Source: Pseudonocardia sp. EC080619-01 | GTDB taxonomy: Bacteria; Actinomycetota; Actinomycetes; Mycobacteriales; Pseudonocardiaceae | NCBI RefSeq assembly: GCF_001420995.1 | Contig: NZ_CP012184.1 | Span: forward strand, 2,650,501-2,714,500 | Direction: 5' to 3' | DNA: 64,000 nt | In this document: positions 61,513-64,000 of the stretch, one piece after another | Layout: each line of letters starts with the position of its first letter | Position numbering within the stretch: the stretch's first letter is position 1 | The notes under the pieces: generated by a model | What the model saw: the letters and a program-made list of their open reading frames with translations, nothing else | What the model was told of the DNA's origin: nothing | Database searches by the model: none | Translations under genes and position numbers: made by a program

Positions 61513-62334
61513 GTGAGTCGCCCCCCGACCGCACGAACGGAAGAGTTCCCCGCCGTGGACCCGAGCGAGCACACCGACCTCCCCGAGTACGAGCGCTCGC
61601 TGCGCATGGTCGAACGGCGGCGGCTCGCCACCGGCTTCGCCCGGCAGATCGCGATCACCACCGGACCGTTCCTGGACCGGCCGTTCGCCGAGTGCCGCGT
61701 GGCCGACCTGGGTTGCGGCTACGGCTACACCGCGCTCGAGCTGGCCGGGATGTGCCGCGAGGTGGTCGGGATCGAGCCGAACGCCGCGCTGGCCGCCGAG
61801 GCGACGACGCTGGCCGAGGAGGGCGGCGCCGACAACTTCACCTTCCGCGTGCAGGGCATCGGCGAGTTCGGGCACGGCGAGGACGCCGGCGCGTTCGACG
61901 TCGCCGTCCTCGACAACGTGCTGGAGCACCTCGACGACCAGCCGGACGCGCTGGAGCGGATCGCGTCCTGCCTGCGCCCCGGCGGGGTCGCCTACATCCT
62001 GGTGCCGAACCGCTGGTGGCCGATCGAGGCGCACTACTCGCTGCCGTTCCTGGCCTGGCTGCCGCTGCCGCTCGCGAACCGGTACCTGCGCCTGTCCGGC
62101 CGCGGCCAGGACTACACCGACGCCAGCTACGCGCCCGGATACCTGCGGATGCGGAAGCTGCTGGCCCGGCGCCCCGAGCTCGACGCCCGGTTCACCGTGC
62201 CCGGCGACGTCAGCCTCGCCGAGGGCGGTGGCTCGGCGCTGTACTCGGCGGGAGTGTCGGCGCTGCGCCGGTTCCCGGCGCTGTGGGCGATCTCGAAGGC
62301 GTTCCTCGTCGTCGCCGTGAAGAAGCCGGCCTGA
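61513..62334 (+). CDS. Class I SAM-dependent methyltransferase
   Basis: A 273-residue methyltransferase from a GTG at 61513. Motif I is VADLGCGYGYTALELAGMC, strand 2 is VVGIEPNAALAAEA, motif IV is FDVAVLDNVLEHLDDQPDAL and the post-motif is LRPGGVAYILVPNRWWPIEA. The Trp-rich stretch IEAHYSLPFLAWLPLPLANR resembles methyltransferases linked to polysaccharide loci. It lies between the DUF6541 genes and aftA with gaps of 10 and 5 bp, so it is part of that transcription unit. A sugar or lipid-linked glycan is the likely substrate, by context only. Confidence 0.9.
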   Translation: MSRPPTARTEEFPAVDPSEHTDLPEYERSLRMVERRRLATGFARQIAITTGPFLDRPFAECRVADLGCGYGYTALELAGMCREVVGIEPNAALAAEATTLAEEGGADNFTFRVQGIGEFGHGEDAGAFDVAVLDNVLEHLDDQPDALERIASCLRPGGVAYILVPNRWWPIEAHYSLPFLAWLPLPLANRYLRLSGRGQDYTDASYAPGYLRMRKLLARRPELDARFTVPGDVSLAEGGGSALYSAGVSALRRFPALWAISKAFLVVAVKKPA

Positions 62335-62339
62335 GCCCC

Positions 62340-64000
62340 GTGTACGACGGCGGCGGCCCGGCCGCGGTGGACGGCTCGCGACCGTGGCCGGCCACCGTGC
62401 ACCGGGGGCCGGCCGGCTCCGGGCGACCGCGCTCCACCCGCCGTCCGGCGGCGCTCGCGGACCTGGTCGTCGGGCCGGTGGTCGCGGTCGCCGTGACCGT
62501 GGTCGTGCTCGCCGCGGTGGACGGGCTGTCGATCCCGGCGTCGTCGAACGTCGGGCTGGCGCTGACCGCGTCCGGCGGCGCGGTGATCGCGCTCGTCCTC
62601 GTCCTGGCGGCCCGGACCGCGCGCCCGCTGCTCGCCGCACCGCTGACCTGGGCGGGCCTCGCGGCGCTCCCGTCGGTGCCGCTGGCGCTGTTCCTCGCGA
62701 ACACCCCGCACTACCTGTTCGGGGTGTCCGGCGACCAGCAGTTCCGGGTGCAGTTCCTGACCCGGTTCGCCGACTCCGCCCGGCTCGCCGACTTCGCCTA
62801 CGCCGACCTGCCGCCGTACTACCCGGCGGCGTGGTTCTGGGTGGGCGGCCGCGCCGCCGCGCTGCTCGGTGTGGAGGCGTGGCAGTTCCACAAGGCGTTC
62901 TCGATCGCGACGCTGGCCGTGACGGCGGTCCTGGCGTTCGCGCTGTGGGCGCTGGTGACGACGCGGCGCCGCGCGCTGGGCGCCGCCGTCGCGACGACGC
63001 TGGCCGGGCTCGCGACACTGGCCGCGTACACGCCGTACTCGTGGTTGACCGGTGCGCTCGTCCCGCCGCTCGCGGTCCTGGGCCTGCGGCTGGTGCGCCG
63101 CCGCGACGGCGGGCCGTGGGTCCGGACGGCGGTGCTGGTCGGGCTGGTGCTCGGGGTCGCGGCCGTCACGCACACCCAGATCCTGGTGTTCGCCGGGCTC
63201 GTGCTGACCGTGCTCGCGGTCGCCGGCCTGGTGACCCGCACCGCGCGCCCGCTGCCGCTGCTGGGGACGGTCGGCGTCGTGCTCCTCGCGGCGCTGCCCC
63301 TGACACTGCTGCACTGGCTGCCCTACCTCGTCGCCGCGGCCGGGGAACCGACCTACAGCGCGGGTCAGCACTTCCTCGCCGAGGCCGGGTCGCGCTGGCC
63401 GGTGCCGATGCTCGAACCGACCGCGCTGGGCGGGCTGTGCCTGGCCGGGACGGTGTGGATCGTCGCCGCGGCCGGCCGCTCCCCGGTCGCCCGCGCCCTC
63501 GGGGCGACGGCGGCCTGCGGGTACCTCTGGTACCTCCTGTCGACGCTGGCGCTGGCCGCGGGGACGACGCTCCTGGCGTTCCGGATCGAGCCGATCATGA
63601 CGGCCGCGCTGGCGTCCGGGGCGGTGTGGGCGGCCGCCGACCTCCTCGGGCTGCTCCGTCGGTGGGGCCGCGACGCGTCCGCCCGCCGGGCGGGCACCGC
63701 CGTGGTCACCGTGCTCGCGGCGGTCGCCGTCGTCGCGCAGGTCCAGACCGTCCCGGAGACGTACGAGTGGGCAGGCTCCGCCCAGGACTACCGGCCCGAC
63801 GGCACGAAGCCCGACGGCTCCCGGAACCCGGACGAGCCGAACGCCTGGCTCGGCGAGCTCCGCGGCACGATCGACGGGCTGACCGGGCGTCCGGAGCGGG
63901 AGGTCGTCGTCGCGAGCGCGAACCCCGCGCTGCTGACCTACCACCCGTACTTCTCGTTCCAGGCGTCCGGCGCCCAGTACGCGAACCCGCTGGGGAACTA
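62340..64000 (+). CDS. aftA: Galactan arabinofuranosyltransferase AftA, 3' end off window
   Basis: GT85 membrane enzyme that attaches the first arabinofuranose to galactan using decaprenyl-phospho-arabinose. About 553 residues are visible from a GTG at 62340 (VYDGGGPAAVDGSRPWPATV); the end lies past the right edge. About 12 helices are seen. The AftA signature is in the first outer loop: GVSGDQQFRVQFLTRFADSA, then LADFAYADLPPYYPAAWFWV. The outer C-terminal domain begins near QVQTVPETYEWAGSAQDYRP. In mycobacteria aftA follows dprE2; here it has moved to follow the DUF6541 and methyltransferase genes. Confidence 0.93.
   Translation, partial: MYDGGGPAAVDGSRPWPATVHRGPAGSGRPRSTRRPAALADLVVGPVVAVAVTVVVLAAVDGLSIPASSNVGLALTASGGAVIALVLVLAARTARPLLAAPLTWAGLAALPSVPLALFLANTPHYLFGVSGDQQFRVQFLTRFADSARLADFAYADLPPYYPAAWFWVGGRAAALLGVEAWQFHKAFSIATLAVTAVLAFALWALVTTRRRALGAAVATTLAGLATLAAYTPYSWLTGALVPPLAVLGLRLVRRRDGGPWVRTAVLVGLVLGVAAVTHTQILVFAGLVLTVLAVAGLVTRTARPLPLLGTVGVVLLAALPLTLLHWLPYLVAAAGEPTYSAGQHFLAEAGSRWPVPMLEPTALGGLCLAGTVWIVAAAGRSPVARALGATAACGYLWYLLSTLALAAGTTLLAFRIEPIMTAALASGAVWAAADLLGLLRRWGRDASARRAGTAVVTVLAAVAVVAQVQTVPETYEWAGSAQDYRPDGTKPDGSRNPDEPNAWLGELRGTIDGLTGRPEREVVVASANPALLTYHPYFSFQASGAQYANPLGN

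Overview
The window is very GC-rich actinobacterial DNA with many GTG starts and stop/start overlaps. It carries a mycobacterial-type arabinogalactan locus: wzm/wzt, glfT1, gtrA, dprE1/dprE2, emb, glfT2, glf and aftA. No mycolate gene is visible. This suits Pseudonocardiaceae, whose walls contain arabinose and galactose but no mycolic acids. Pseudonocardia is my best guess; it rests on gene content, not on a search.

Layout. 1-12.2 kb: metabolic and housekeeping genes. These are acetoacetyl-CoA synthetase (cut by the left edge), a degenerate dienelactone hydrolase, HisC2/Pat aminotransferase, an atypical response regulator, a membrane-anchored GH16 protein, M3 and M18 peptidases, a GMC oxidoreductase and small enzymes. 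12.4-26 kb: a secreted esterase-like protein, a flavin monooxygenase, several small conserved proteins, tRNA-Ser(TGA), a His-rich methyltransferase facing an AraC regulator, a zinc peptidase, a TetR/hydrolase/VC0807 unit and a quinone oxidoreductase. 25.9-31.3 kb: bpa (proteasome activator), then the wzm-wzt-glfT1 operon, an orphan AbiEi/nuclease-like gene between two repeat arrays, and gtrA. 31.4-33.9 kb: a four-gene regulator/ABC operon. 34-40 kb: a DUF1707 protein, a GT-C-like membrane protein with a probable frameshift, dprE1-dprE2, a nitroreductase and a methyltransferase-like protein. 40-57 kb: an acyltransferase, emb1 with a divergent glfT2 paralogue on the plus strand, emb2 with the canonical glfT2 on the minus strand, an enolase-superfamily/IclR pair, and glf. 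57-64 kb: two DUF6541 membrane proteins, a methyltransferase and aftA (cut by the right edge).

The wall genes form one pathway. Glf makes UDP-galactofuranose; GlfT1 and GlfT2 build galactan; Wzm/Wzt export it; DprE1/DprE2 make decaprenyl-phospho-arabinose; GtrA helps move or recruit it; AftA primes and the Emb enzymes extend arabinan. The order pat-bpa-(wzm,wzt,glfT1)-gtrA-dprE1-dprE2-emb-glfT2-glf broadly follows M. tuberculosis Rv3772-Rv3809, with insertions, inversions and duplications.

The most unusual signal is a family of 20-bp-period head-to-head repeat arrays at three gene ends. Two of them bracket the AbiEi-like gene, whose upstream region also holds three DnaA-box-like sites. Other notable points are Thr at the DprE1 benzothiazinone cysteine position, Ile at the EmbB Met306 position in emb1 only, and the twin emb/glfT2 cassettes.
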